Positions 36,563 through 50,700 of a DNA stretch of 64,000 nucleotides are shown here, one piece after another. A program made the translations under genes and the position numbers. This DNA comes from Pomacea canaliculata (taxonomy: Eukaryota; Mollusca; Gastropoda; Architaenioglossa; Ampullariidae), in NCBI RefSeq assembly GCF_003073045.1, contig NC_037592.1:2453371-2517370 (forward strand), read 5' to 3'. The notes under the pieces are model-generated. The model made no database searches. It was not told where the DNA came from and was given only the letters and a program-made list of their open reading frames with translations. The stretch's first letter is position 1. Each line of letters begins with the position of its first letter.

Positions 36563-36847
36563 TTAAATATTCTTTATTGTAATTTTTAAACAGTAACAAC
36601 TATAGATCTGCGTTTTTGTAACTTTTATTTCAATATTTGAAATGACCGTAATGGAAAGATCCCCCATGGCGACTGCGCGCGGGAGCGTGTTCGCCAGCTG
36701 ACGCCTCGAAACGTTTGCGAGCAAAGCCCGTAGTTCTTGTGCAGCGCTCTTTTTGGATCGTAGTCGGAGGCGCTCGCCTTGCAGCATGTGGCAGACATAA
36801 GCATGAGTAAACTCGCTGGACACTACATGTCTTAATGTTGTAATCAT
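36563..36847 (-). other. GC-rich open frame of 94 codons, function unknown
   Basis: An uninterrupted minus-strand frame from 36847 lies just upstream of the trihelix gene. Its first two thirds (36660-36800) are clearly richer in G+C and CpG than the surroundings and read as a basic helical peptide (LRLRSKKSAAQELRALLANV). The last part is AT-rich and looks like non-coding sequence read through. I do not recognise it. It could be a small gene, a 5' exon, or a CpG-rich promoter that happens to be open. Confidence 0.25.
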
Positions 36848-36899
36848 CCTGTTATACTTAGATGAGCACTAAGTGATGCCTTAATTATAAGAATTCTTC

Positions 36900-39044
36900 T
36901 TTTGTATTTCGAGGTGGGAAGCGTGCAGTAAGGATAATAATGAGCCAGTGTACACATATATTCGTGAGGAGGAAGCTCACAGTGCTATCAATGAATGTTC
37001 CACAGGACAATACAACTATAAATCGAGCGGTAGCGCATGGAAAATAACTCAGAAAAAATGAATAATTGAAAATGCGAAAGAGCAGTATTATTATGTGATA
37101 AAAAAGCCGTGATATGCAACTATATAGTCTGAATTGTGTAGTAATAAAATTAAAATGAAAACCCAGCGTATTGATAAATTTAGGGAGACGTAATGTTTAT
37201 GTTTAATATATATATAAAATAGCTTGTTTCATCCGTCACCCGAGAACCTATAGAAAGGCTACCCTCCCACAGCGACATCGAGTTAGCAAAGCTGTGTACT
37301 ATAAACAGAAAACAGTCATTGCTTACCACCGAGCAAGAAACAAACACATCCCGCATGTTTTCCTATGTTACATTTTGGGACTCTTTGGTCGTGCCTATAG
37401 TTTGAAGCACGAACTTTATTTTTCTTAAAATATAAAAGAATGCTATGAAAGGTGTGGGGGTAATTAATGTTCTCGTCGTCCTCGAACAATGAAATTTAGA
37501 ATGTACGGTGCATTTTATACCTTTCCCGATGATTAGATATGTGACGGGATGAACCGAGGAAGTATCGAATCTCCCACTATTGCAGACACTGGAAGAATTC
37601 CGAAGTCCAACGCACGTTCACACGTCAACATATATATATATATGTTGCATGAAACGTGACAGTGGCCAATAGTCCGGAAGAATGTTAAAAACAAAGTATA
37701 CGTGTCCCTTACTCAGCGTTGTACAGTTTAAAGTAAGCGTGATCATGAACTAATAATACACGTCCATGGCGTAATCGATCAGATCGGCAAGCACGAATTA
37801 AGGAATCGGCTTGATATCGCAGTTTTTCGCCAGTAACACGGGAAATTTTGCAGTCTTAAAATGTGGTTCAAGAAACTGAGATAAGGAGCTTTACAGACAA
37901 GGTCAAATTTAACAGACTGCTTCAAGAGAAAATATTTAGTGTAAGCATGATATAGACAACAGTTACATATTTTGTAGTTTGCTCCTGCTGACTGACAGGA
38001 TGGTTTGAAATACGCCAACAATGCACATCGTCAGAAAAAGCTTCATGTGTGAAATCGTTTATAGCCTCTGCAGTCCAGTTACTCAATCATAGATGAGTAT
38101 CAGTTGTGTGGGTGTGATTTGCTATGATGAACATTTGCGTTATCCTTGTAACTAGCAATTACTCATTTTTTTAATTTTTAACTGAACACACTTCTTAAGT
38201 TTATTCATTGGGATTACTAAAGTTAGTCCTTTGTCTTATGAGGGACTAAAGGCGTTTGGTGAGTGATGGTGAACATGCACACCTGGTTGCATTTAGCCGA
38301 GTAACCTGAAATGGAGGACAGTTTAACCTATAACAGAAGTCATCACCATCTTCCTCTTATCCTTCAAGGCAGTGAGAAGTGTGACAGGTTAAAATCTTGC
38401 CCTCACACCAGTAGTCTTCTTCTGGACATGACAGTCCATAGTAGCCAACTTTGTGTAAAACTACATTACCAGCCCTGAACATACTAGAGCATCATATAAA
38501 GTGTCAAACCCCACCCCATACATCTGCCGATTATCTTAGAGATATATATATGTGTCACTGCTTTTTTTAAAGTGCAAAATGTGTATCAAAGCACCGCCAA
38601 GAACCAGAGAAGGAACATTACCTATCAATTTTTTTTTCCATTTCTCTGCATCTTTGACCAAGTGAAATGCTTGATGTGTCCATAAATGTGTCTGAATTTC
38701 TGAGCGTCTCATATGACGACAACCATATCTTTCAGCTGCCAATATAGCTTTCTTGTTAAAAATTGTTTAACCAGGCATTTAGGTAGGTTTCACAAACCAT
38801 TTTAAACATTTGATGAACTTAAGCAGCACTAGTGATCATTTCAGAATCATCCAATGCACGCCATTTACTCAAAATTCCAGTTTGTACATGCTACATTTTG
38901 GAAGCAGTGAAGAAAGATATAACAGGCACAAAACAAATTTAGGCCACTTTACTTCAGTAAAAAGAACTTTTTAAATGTTTAACATCATGGTATGGCATAC
39001 TTTAGTTATCATCACGATAATTTTACTCTTGAGAGCGTTTTCTT
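36900..39044. other. Intergenic region between trihelix gene and UBE2T
   Basis: No supported coding sequence. Contains a short (AT)n run near 37629-37643. The right end is probably UBE2T 3'UTR. Confidence 0.45.
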
Positions 39045-39050
39045 TTTATT
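39045..39050 (-). terminator. Candidate UBE2T polyadenylation signal
   Basis: AATAAA on the minus strand, about 260 bases past the UBE2T stop. Confidence 0.4.
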
Positions 39051-39308
39051 TACAGTCTGAAGCACTTAAATACATGTGACAAATGTTTAACTATATAATA
39101 ATAATAAGTAGCACATTAGTATAACATAACAGAACTCAGTGTGTACAGGAACATCAGTAAACTTAGTTGAAAAAATCAAAAATTTTGGAGAAAAGAGCAT
39201 AACTTTCTTGACATGCAGAATACATTTCAGAACTTCACTAATATATATATAATCCCACAATAAACCCTAAACCACATGCTCTGGGACTTGACATGTTATA
39301 CACAGGTT

Positions 39309-41624
<2,316 letters not shown>

Positions 41625-42686
41625 GTTGAACGTCTCGAGCAGCCGCTTCAGGCGCTCTCTTGCGGGGAGGTAAGTCTGTGCACAACACGGGGTTATCTCC
41701 CTTACCTCCTAGTTTTGCTATTACTTGGTCAGGGGTGATGGTAGCTAGTTATCTCATTGGTAAACAGTGTTAGTAAGTTTTCGTAAATCTTAAAAATTGT
41801 GTTAATATCTAAAACACAGAGGATACAGCTTTACAAATTAACTTGACATGTTATTTGTTGTTCTAAGAAGGGAAGGAATGTAAGTACTATCGATACAATT
41901 AAGGGGTTAAAAAGAACATTCTCTAGCTCGAGATCTGAGTGACCATGGGCGTATGTCTACATATTAATTCTTGTGTTGTTTTCCTGTCCCTCGTATGCTG
42001 TCCATGTTTCATTCTTGTTCTTCAGTGCTAAAAGCATACTCCTTATAGGAGTGTGAGTATGCGTTTTACAAAGTTTGCATTTTTTATGATGATTATTATT
42101 ATTCTCTTAATATTGCGGTGATCGTAGATCAAAGGAGTGAAATGATGGCGTCTACATTTTAATTGCTTGTATATAAATCGTCTTACATTCACTGGACTGT
42201 TCGACTGAAAACAGGTTGAAACTAATGGAGTTTATAATTTTGATTTACCCCTGCGAGGGTCCAAAATTAGGTTTTGCTTAAGCGTATAATTATGTAATTT
42301 GGGTTTTCCATCACCCGACTGTATTCATTTCTTCACCTGGAGTTTTCAGGTGCTTGTGCTTTGAAAATAGACGAGAGTTGAACACTATTAGAAAGGTTTG
42401 TTTAACGTGTTGCCCTGTCCAAAGTCCTTTCTCCAAGAAACTATCACAACATGGAAAGCCAAAAAGTCATTTTGTTGACAAAATGTGCAGGTGTCCCGGG
42501 TGAGTGCAATTTATTGACATCCGTTCGTAATGATGCTGGTTAGTTTTAAACAAAATTGAGTGAGTTACCTTCCAAAATTCTTGAGATAAGTATCGCCATG
42601 AATTATCTGTACATGGGCAAACTTATGTCAAGGTACAGCCAATCACGTATTATCCGCAGCGCTTGCACACTCTCTTTCTCTCTCAC

Positions 42687-42726
<40 letters not shown>

Positions 42727-42727
42727 A
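42687..42727 (+). repeat. (CAA)n microsatellite
   Basis: About 13 perfect CAA units preceded by a CT-rich tract. Confidence 0.95.
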
Positions 42728-43029
42728 AGATATGTGGATACACTTTTATTAGGTGTCAGGAGGATACCTCTTTGTAGTGACTCGCCATCTAAGTGTTTGT
42801 GGAAAGTCACGAAGATTCGATGTATAGCTCATGCGGCCAAGTGTGATTACCTTCCTTGCTCGTTGATTTGCGACAGCAGAAAAAAAATAGGACTCTGATA
42901 TGTTGGTCAAACAGTGACCATATTATTCGAAACTTTTTTCGGACCAGAATTTTGTTACTTCTGTCTCCCATCGAATTGTAAATTTCTGTCATCAGGGTCT
43001 GCCACCATTTCGACTAAACTTCGTAGCTT

Positions 43030-43200
43030 ATTGATACTCTGATGAAGGACGTGTAGAGGTGGACTGCTGTCTGTCTGCCGAAACCAATGCTTAGCCTCTT
43101 GCAAAGTTCTCCTCTGTTAGTCTCGGCGAGTCTAAAAAATAAATATGACTAAGCCGGAAGCTTTGTAAACATAAGCCTCGTTTTAGTAGTTAACTGGAAA
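43030..43200 (-). repeat. Dispersed repeat, copy 2 (inverted partner of 2250-2405)
   Basis: Read on the minus strand it gives ACTACTAAAACGAGG, TTTACAAAGCTTCCGG, ACTCGCCGAGACTAACAG, GCAAGAGGCTAAGC and CAGACAGCAGTCCA in the same order as copy 1. Confidence 0.6.
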
Positions 43201-43276
43201 AAATCGTCTGCAAGCAGTCCAGTAATACAAGTTTGTGCTCTGATGTACTCACTGTGTTGCCATATAACCATATTCT

Positions 43277-43644
43277 CAGGGTTGTCCATGGGACATATTT
43301 TTCTATCCCATCCCATCCCGTCCCATGGCAATTTATGCCTGTCCCATCCCGTCCCATCCCACCTGACGTTTCCCATGGGATTCCCATGGTATTAACAATC
43401 CTATGGACAACACTGAAAACCACTTTTCGGCTTTTGTTCTATAATTCCTGGTACTTCACATACAATAGATGATTCAGAGGAAAGATTTAAATCCTTGATG
43501 AATGAAATAATAGTAAATTTATTTTGCAATATCAAGTATCGACTACCATGGGAAATACAAGTGTGTGCTGTCCCGTCCCATCCCATCCCATGGGACGTTT
43601 CCCATGGGATTCCCATGGGATTCCCATTCCTATGGACAACACTG
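43277..43644. mobile_element. hAT-type MITE, 368 bp, with 8-bp target duplication
   Basis: The left end reads CAGGGTTGTCCATGGGA and the right end, reverse-complemented, CAGTGTTGTCCATAGGA. The element is flanked by perfect 8-bp direct repeats CATATTCT at 43269-43276 and 43645-43652, which is the target-site length of the hAT superfamily. Both ends are full of short CCCAT/CCCGT and TCCCATGGGA subterminal repeats, as in hAT elements. There is no transposase. A second copy of the right terminus lies inside at 43400-43415, so the element is internally duplicated or composite. Confidence 0.8.
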
Positions 43645-43651
43645 CATATTC

Positions 43652-44763
43652 TCCTGGTGTTTTCACATTCACTTGAAACGAAGAATGAAAATCCAAGAAG
43701 AAATTTACAACTTTAGCTTGAGGCTAAGCATAAAGGTCATGGGTAGGCTCACTGACAGATCTTTGTGTTTTGTTGGGAAAAAGAACACGCATTATCACAT
43801 ACTTCCTGTGTGTTGCATAAAGTGTGTTGTGACAAATGTTATTTATCTCTTTCAGCGCACAGATGAAAATATTCATGTTTAAAGACTTCGGAATGAAAAT
43901 TCTGATTTTGCGACTTAGTATAGTCATAAACTTTGAAAGAAGTTTCCTTACTGGTAAACTTTAGCGAATGGATAGTTGGATAGAAATGAATGAAAAAAAA
44001 AAAAAAAAAAGAATCCAACAGGACGTTAAGGTGACGCCAGCAAGATGACGGAGCAATGCAGCAGCACTACGATGGTCGTAGCTGACAACGGCACAGCAAC
44101 TGCAACAAAGTGACACACTGACTGAAGGAGACTGCTTGCTTGTTAGCCTGCCTGCCTGGTTTCATACTGACTTACTTCAATTACACTTTCCTGACATATG
44201 CTTATTTTTCAAAACTGTCATCTTCTCTTCGATATTGTGCATTTGCTGTTTTCACCGTAGAGATAGAGAAAGTGGATGTTTACAGAAGAGAGGTCTGAAT
44301 AAGAAATAACATATCGACCAGTTCAAGACAGAAAAGAGAGTTGTTAGGTGTGAATGTATTAACTCACGAGGATAGGAAATGGGAATTTATTCCTGTGACC
44401 AATACTGCGGCAGAAACAGGATCGGAAGGAGTTTGTGAGACTGTAGGAAGTATGAGTTTTTCTGATTACGAAGTTCTTAACTCTACTTAGCCATCGACTG
44501 ATCCATCATTACCATAAACCGCGTAATCACCTAATATTCCCATATACCACACCCATCGCCCATAATTACCATAAACCACATACATCACCTATCATTACCT
44601 TCTGAAAAGTTCTTGATTCTATCTCAACATCGCCAATCGTTACCTGTAAGTTCTACGAACTCCTCTGTATATTCACAGCTAGCTCACAACTATGGGAGTT
44701 TTCCACATTGTTGAAAAGACAAATAATTCCCATAAATACAGCTGAGACTATTAGAGGTGGTTA
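43652..44763. other. Intergenic stretch between MITE and cysteine-rich gene C
   Basis: No supported gene. It contains a poly(A) run near 43993-44010 and short repeats of the ATTACCATAAACC type near 44508-44600. The start of this region flanks the MITE; the end may hold the 3'UTR of gene C. Confidence 0.4.
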
Positions 44764-47700
44764 TTATCTGGTTGTCAGTTTATTATCGTCGAAGAGTCTC
44801 GACAATACAATGTAAACAATATCAGAGGACTGACCGGACGTGACGCACTTTTCACTCAAGGCGTCCTTGATGGTCTTCATCCGGGCCTCCAGTTCGTCGG
44901 CCTTCACCTTCGTCTCCGGGCGAGTTCGGCAGTCGGCCAGCGCCTCGTCAATGCAACTGGCAGAGTCCAGGAGAATTCTGCACACACACACATATCTTTT
45001 GATTGTCCCGCTTAATATTTTAACAAAGTAGTGGTAACTCTTAGAGAAAATAAAAAATAAAAAAACCCGAGAAATTTAAGGAGGACTGTTCCAGAGGGTG
45101 TGTGTGCGCCAGCTGCATCTCTCGCACTGGCGTAAGACATGAACATAGACTCACAGCTTAACAGCTTCAATGGCGGGAAACTAAAATGCCTTGAGTTAAA
45201 CATACAATTGCTGTATACATTAAAGTTGTCCATTGCATCTTCTGCCTTTTCCTTCTTGGTCTTCGTGTGATTAAGTGATAATTCTTCAACATGATAGAGG
45301 AAGTGAACAGACGGCTTTGATTCGGGATGTCTTTTTCATTGTCATTAGAGATAAGTTTTTCAAAACAGTTCAGCTTTCTTATTCATCTTTCCTAGAATCT
45401 CTTTTGGTGACAGATGGATTTAAAAAAAAAGATAATGTCATATGGCATCTTCTAACTCGCAGCGAGCTAATAACAACATCATGTTTACAGTTTCAGGCAG
45501 GAAGTAGAATTGTCACAGCGCCACCTATGGTGTTACTTGTATTTTCACGATGTGTCGTCAATACAAGCGTTTGATGCGTTTAGATGCAAGGATGAAACTG
45601 CAGGTGCTCATCGTTATCGCCGCAGGTGAGATGTGAACAGATTTCTAAACCTTTGTGTCGTCTGCTCGTCTGTAGTCGGCCGTCGTGCAGGGACGAGATG
45701 TTGATGCTGTTGCTGGTTGTACTGATGTTCAAAGCAGATTATGTCTGTAACTGATTGATATTTTTGTTCTTTTACATAATTTTTTTTAAAGAAATCTTTT
45801 GCTTTCATTATCGATATCCTTATTTTCGTTTAAAGTGTGTGTGTGTGTAGGCTTGGGTACAAGATGTCGTACGTGTATGTTCAGCCTCACATGTACATCA
45901 GCTCTCGCTACACACAATCCTACAAGTATGCAGAAATCTTGAACTTTACAGGACCGTGAACGGTATCGGGAAAGGAAGAAAAATGTTACTTGTTGCGGAT
46001 TGATTGAAGAATATTGTCAGGAACATGTAGTCGGTAGAATGTTCCCAGTTCAAAGGTCACTCATTGTCAAACAAGTAATTAAGCTCAGTTGTGTACATTC
46101 TAATGAACGAAACAGTGTTTTATATAGATATATACAAAATATAATTTGATTTTTCCCCCGTCAACTTTAGGTGGAAAGGCTCGCGTATATTGACCTAAGG
46201 TCAAGTATAAGAGGTCACCGATTGCAGCAGATCGTTGATGCTATCATCGAATGATTTTGAAAAAAAAATAAAAAAAATAAGGTGTTGGCGTCTTCTAAAA
46301 ACGAATGTTTGTTCTCTCTCGAAAATAATATTTTTGAGATTAATAGTTTCTAATTAAAGAAACCCAGTCATTTTTGTGTGCAGCATGTCTAAGATACTAT
46401 TTCTGTGCACGGCCTTAGAAGTCCTATCAGCCAGCTGGCAATTGCTACAAGAGTCTTTGATATTAAATGGCTCCACTTGTGCATGATAAGTGCATGAAAT
46501 GAGTGTAAAACTATAACGAAGGCCTGTGTCCACAGCCTGGACCACTACTACAGGTGCCACTGTGACATGTGCTGATCTACCCAGCTGTGTGGAGCGACTG
46601 AATGAGACCGAAACGGAATGCAGGTACTTTAACTGCAACCTCGTCTACTCCAGCACTTAGGGGTATTTGTTAAAAATATACAATTGATTACCTCGTGTAA
46701 ATCCATAAAAGATAAGGTCGTCTCCTAAAGTTTTTTTTCGAGTTTGTTGTGAGGCGAGATGCAGTTCCTCTACCTCTGGCTCCTTTGCCTACCCCTAACC
46801 CTCTATGCAGTCGAGTACCCGTTTCCAACATTTGTTGCATCACACGGGTACTGAACCCATACGTGCTTCTGGGTTCCGAAAATAGTGCTTTAACCACTGG
46901 GGTGCCTGGTTTCCAAATTCTTCAAAGATTTGTCTCTAAAGTATTTATTTCAATTTATTGTGGCGTTGAATTACACCCAGTACTTCAAATACAAATTTGG
47001 CATGAAATGTCTTTCTTCGCGTCTGATTAACACAGCTCTTATCGTCTACATGCTCATTAGATGACTGGTTCTTACAATAATTACTAAGAAATCAAACATA
47101 AAATTAATAAAGAGGCACTCTAGTACCTGTTAGAACTGAGTTCTTTGAATAAATTTTCAGTTAAAAGGAGTTGCCTTTATAGCAATAGTGCTTGCCATTT
47201 GAAGTCACTTGTCAGCTTTCTGCCTGTTAGACAAGGTGTTGAATGTTTTGAGAAGACTGTCGTGGTGCTTTCTTTAGTGATAATCATCCATTTCACCTTT
47301 TCTCAGAATTGACAAGGACATTGCAGATTGTCTTAAGATATCAGTCGGTGATTGCCGCAGAAAAAACACTCCGTCTGAACCGAAAGAGGCCCTGCTTACC
47401 TCCTTCCTCAAAGCTTATTACAACAAGTGTCGTAAGTCCGCTTTATATCTTTCACCTTTTGCTGCTGGTGCAACAGCCAGCCACTTAATACATTTCAATG
47501 TGTCACATTTTTGGTTTTTGACAAAGGTTTTGGAATGAAACAAATCTCCCAGACCAGGTTGACTGTTGCAAATAGAGGTTCCTGGTGTACTACGAGTGTG
47601 GCGACCATCGTACAAACTCAGTGATTTTGGTGATTCATAGCAAACTTGTTGAGGCTGCGCCAGAACCCGTCCAGCCCATTTGCTGGCGTTACTGGCCGCT

Positions 47701-50700
47701 ATTCTGAAGTAGATATCTGTCATCACCTGCCATCTTCGGAGGGTTACAGGTACTTAAAGCTACTTACCTCTTCGAACCTTACTTCATTCGTGTAGATATC
47801 TGCTTTGCCGTTGCCGATGACCATGTCTGAGAAGGCTGCTCCGGATCTCGAGCATGGTACTTAAGACCGGTGTGTTTGTACACAGCACAGGCACTAACTA
47901 CACTCGAAGACACCAGGAAGCACTAATCACGACGATTAAGCGGAGGAAGCTGGTCTGGTCATGTGACCCATACAACCGCCCTTCATGGTTCCTTGAAAGG
48001 AGGACGACGCTAAGGTGAACAAAAAAAAAAAAAATTAAAAAAAAATGGTTGGAAATATGAAGGACCTACTGACCATCAAGGCAGACCTAAGTGGCGAGAT
48101 TTGTTGGTCGCTGCGTCTATCAAACTGTTGCCATGACAGCTTGTGCTAACGGACCAGCTAAATATAGGTATGAGTGATGTGATTCTACAGACACCTGTGT
48201 AATATTACAACCAGCGTTTGACATGATTCTCATGCTACAAGGAAGACTTCACATGTCTGTAATTGTGCAATGCTGGGTTTGTGTTTACAGCCGGGGTCAC
48301 CCGTTCACACGCCCGGACGTGCGCTGACCTGCGAGGCTGTGTTTCTGAAATTAGTAAACTCTCCGAGGACAATCACAAGGAATCGTGCAGGTACCTCAAC
48401 TGCAGTTTAAACTGATTTCATGAGTATTTTAATGCAACCCATTCCTGCATAAACCCAAGAAATGAAATCTTTGTCCTTTGACTAAATGAGTTTATTCGTT
48501 CATTCATTCCTGATTATGGTAAGGTCACTTGAAATCATAGTTATAGGCGCCTACCTCTGTCAGAACTCTGTCTCTTCATTGACAAAATTACTTTAGCTTT
48601 ACAATAGCATTTAATAAAACCTGTAATTAATTGCTCTTCAATTCATTTCACTTTGCAGAATTCTCGCAAACATTAGAGACTGTGCTCACGAAGCTTTTGC
48701 TGACTGCCGCAGAAACTCCTCTCTGCCTCAAGCGGTAGAAGATCAGATTAATTTGTTCCTTAAAGAGGCTGAGAACAAGTGTGGTGAGTCATGGTTGTTG
48801 TCCAATTTCAGTGTGATACCAACTTTTTATAGAGGATATTTTAATGACGGTAATGGCATGTTACTATGCGTAATTTTTCCTAGACTACATGTAAGTCTTG
48901 TAAGTTGTCCTGTTATAGTCTGCAATCAAACTACAGTTCTTCTAATAGCTCAACTAGCGTCTGCTTTCACTTAAACCCAGAGCTCGATGGGCAATAAGAT
49001 CGGTTTTCAATGTGAATGTTGCATGTTTAATTCTTAATGAATTTAGTTTGTGTGTGCGTGTGTGTGTGTGTGTAACGTTTTAGATCGACAAGTGTTTATA
49101 AGAGAGCTTTTGAGTTTACGGTCTGGGTGAAGATTTTTTTTTGGGGGGGAGGGCATAATGGTTGACCACTATACAAGCATTTTATAACAATATAATACTC
49201 CAGTGAGTGCTTAGCCATACAGCTATGCTACAAGTAGTGTCAGGAGAACAACCACACTACTACTACATGGGGGAATGTATTACAGTCTGACCGTTTCACC
49301 TACCTTGGCAGCATAGTCAACAAAGATGGAGCTACAGATGAAGACATAAGAAGCCAAATAAATAAAACCAGGCTTGCATTCCACACCCTAAGACCTATCT
49401 GGAATTCCAAGGCTTTATGTCTACACACCAAGATCTGCATCTTTAACACAAATGTCAAGTCAGTTCTTATATATGGATCTGAGACATCAGATGGTGACAA
49501 ACACCATCACCAGCAAGAGGCAGACATTCGTCAACAGATGTCTGCGCCACATCCTCAACATCAGATGGCCCGAGAAGATCTCCAATACAGACCTGTGGGA
49601 GAGAACCAACCAAAAACCTGCCAGCCAAGACATCAAGAAGAGGAAGAGGGGCTGGAGCGGTCACACCTTGCGAAAGCCGGCCGACAATCTAACAAGTTAA
49701 GCCCTGGGCTGGAACCCACAGAGGAGGCGCAAGGTTGGGAGACCCAGACAGACATGGAGGAGATCAGTCCACAGAGAGGCAGCGACAGCTGGCAGGACAT
49801 GGTCCCAACTGGAAAGGGACCTCCAGAACCGGGTCCGATGGCGGCGTGTGGTTGCGGCCCTGTGCTCCACTGGGGGTGATTAGGAATAAGAAGACAACTA
49901 GCATCTGGCAATACTGTTATTCTACCTTAGATTTTGGAAATATAATACTACAAGAAGTGCTTAGTAATAATGCTACAGTGAATGTTTGCTATAACTATAA
50001 TATTACAGGAACTGTCTCACGTGACTTAAATATTCCAGTATCTGAGATGGTCAGATGGCCTGAATACTGCAACGAGTGTTTGACTTGCTTGTAATACTAT
50101 GATGACATGATATTGTCTTGTTACAAGTAAGGTCTGCAATTCTACGCTGACTCATACTGTTTACAGGACCAGATGCTGTCCCGTGTCCGGAGGCAGACAC
50201 CTGTCTTTCCAAGAGGGATTCTCTCACTAAGGAAATGCATAAAGAATTGTGCAGGTACTGCAGTTTCACCTGTTTTCTCAAGGACAATTTTACGAGTATT
50301 TTTATTTGCAACCAACCCCTGAGTAAATTCAAGAAAAAACTTTTTTCTTTCACCCATTTATTAAATCCAGATTATCGTAAAGTCACTTCAAATCACATCT
50401 CCACGCGCCACTACCAGAAATAACTTTCTTGAAGAAATATCCCTAATTTGCAACAGTAAGGTTGTCTTATAATAAACTTTATGGTTCATAGCCAGCTTCC
50501 CTTGCTTTGTGAGGTATAATAATGAAATATAAGGGAACTATTTTGCAAAGATAGTATAAACGCTTTCTTCAACAATTTCCTTCCCTTTTACTTTTCATCA
50601 GAAATTTCGAGAACACTACAGAGTGTCTTCAAGAAGCTCTCGATGACTGCCGTAGAAACTCCACTCTCTCTGTAGAGGAAGAGGCTTAAGTCATTAAATT

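Larger units (their letters stand above)
41625..43268. other. Region upstream of UBE2T
   Basis: It includes the UBE2T promoter. Otherwise no supported gene. It contains a (CAA)n microsatellite and the inverted copy of the 2250-2405 repeat (43030-43200). Confidence 0.45.

Noticed and set aside
42451-42499. Possible first exon (MESQKVILLTKCAGVP then GTGAGT)
   Set aside because: A start, a short open stretch and a good donor, but no downstream exon in phase was found and no family is suggested.
43149-43616. Trp/Gly-rich open frames in the MITE
   Set aside because: They arise from the CCCAT/CCCGT subterminal repeats of the hAT-type element and cross its borders.
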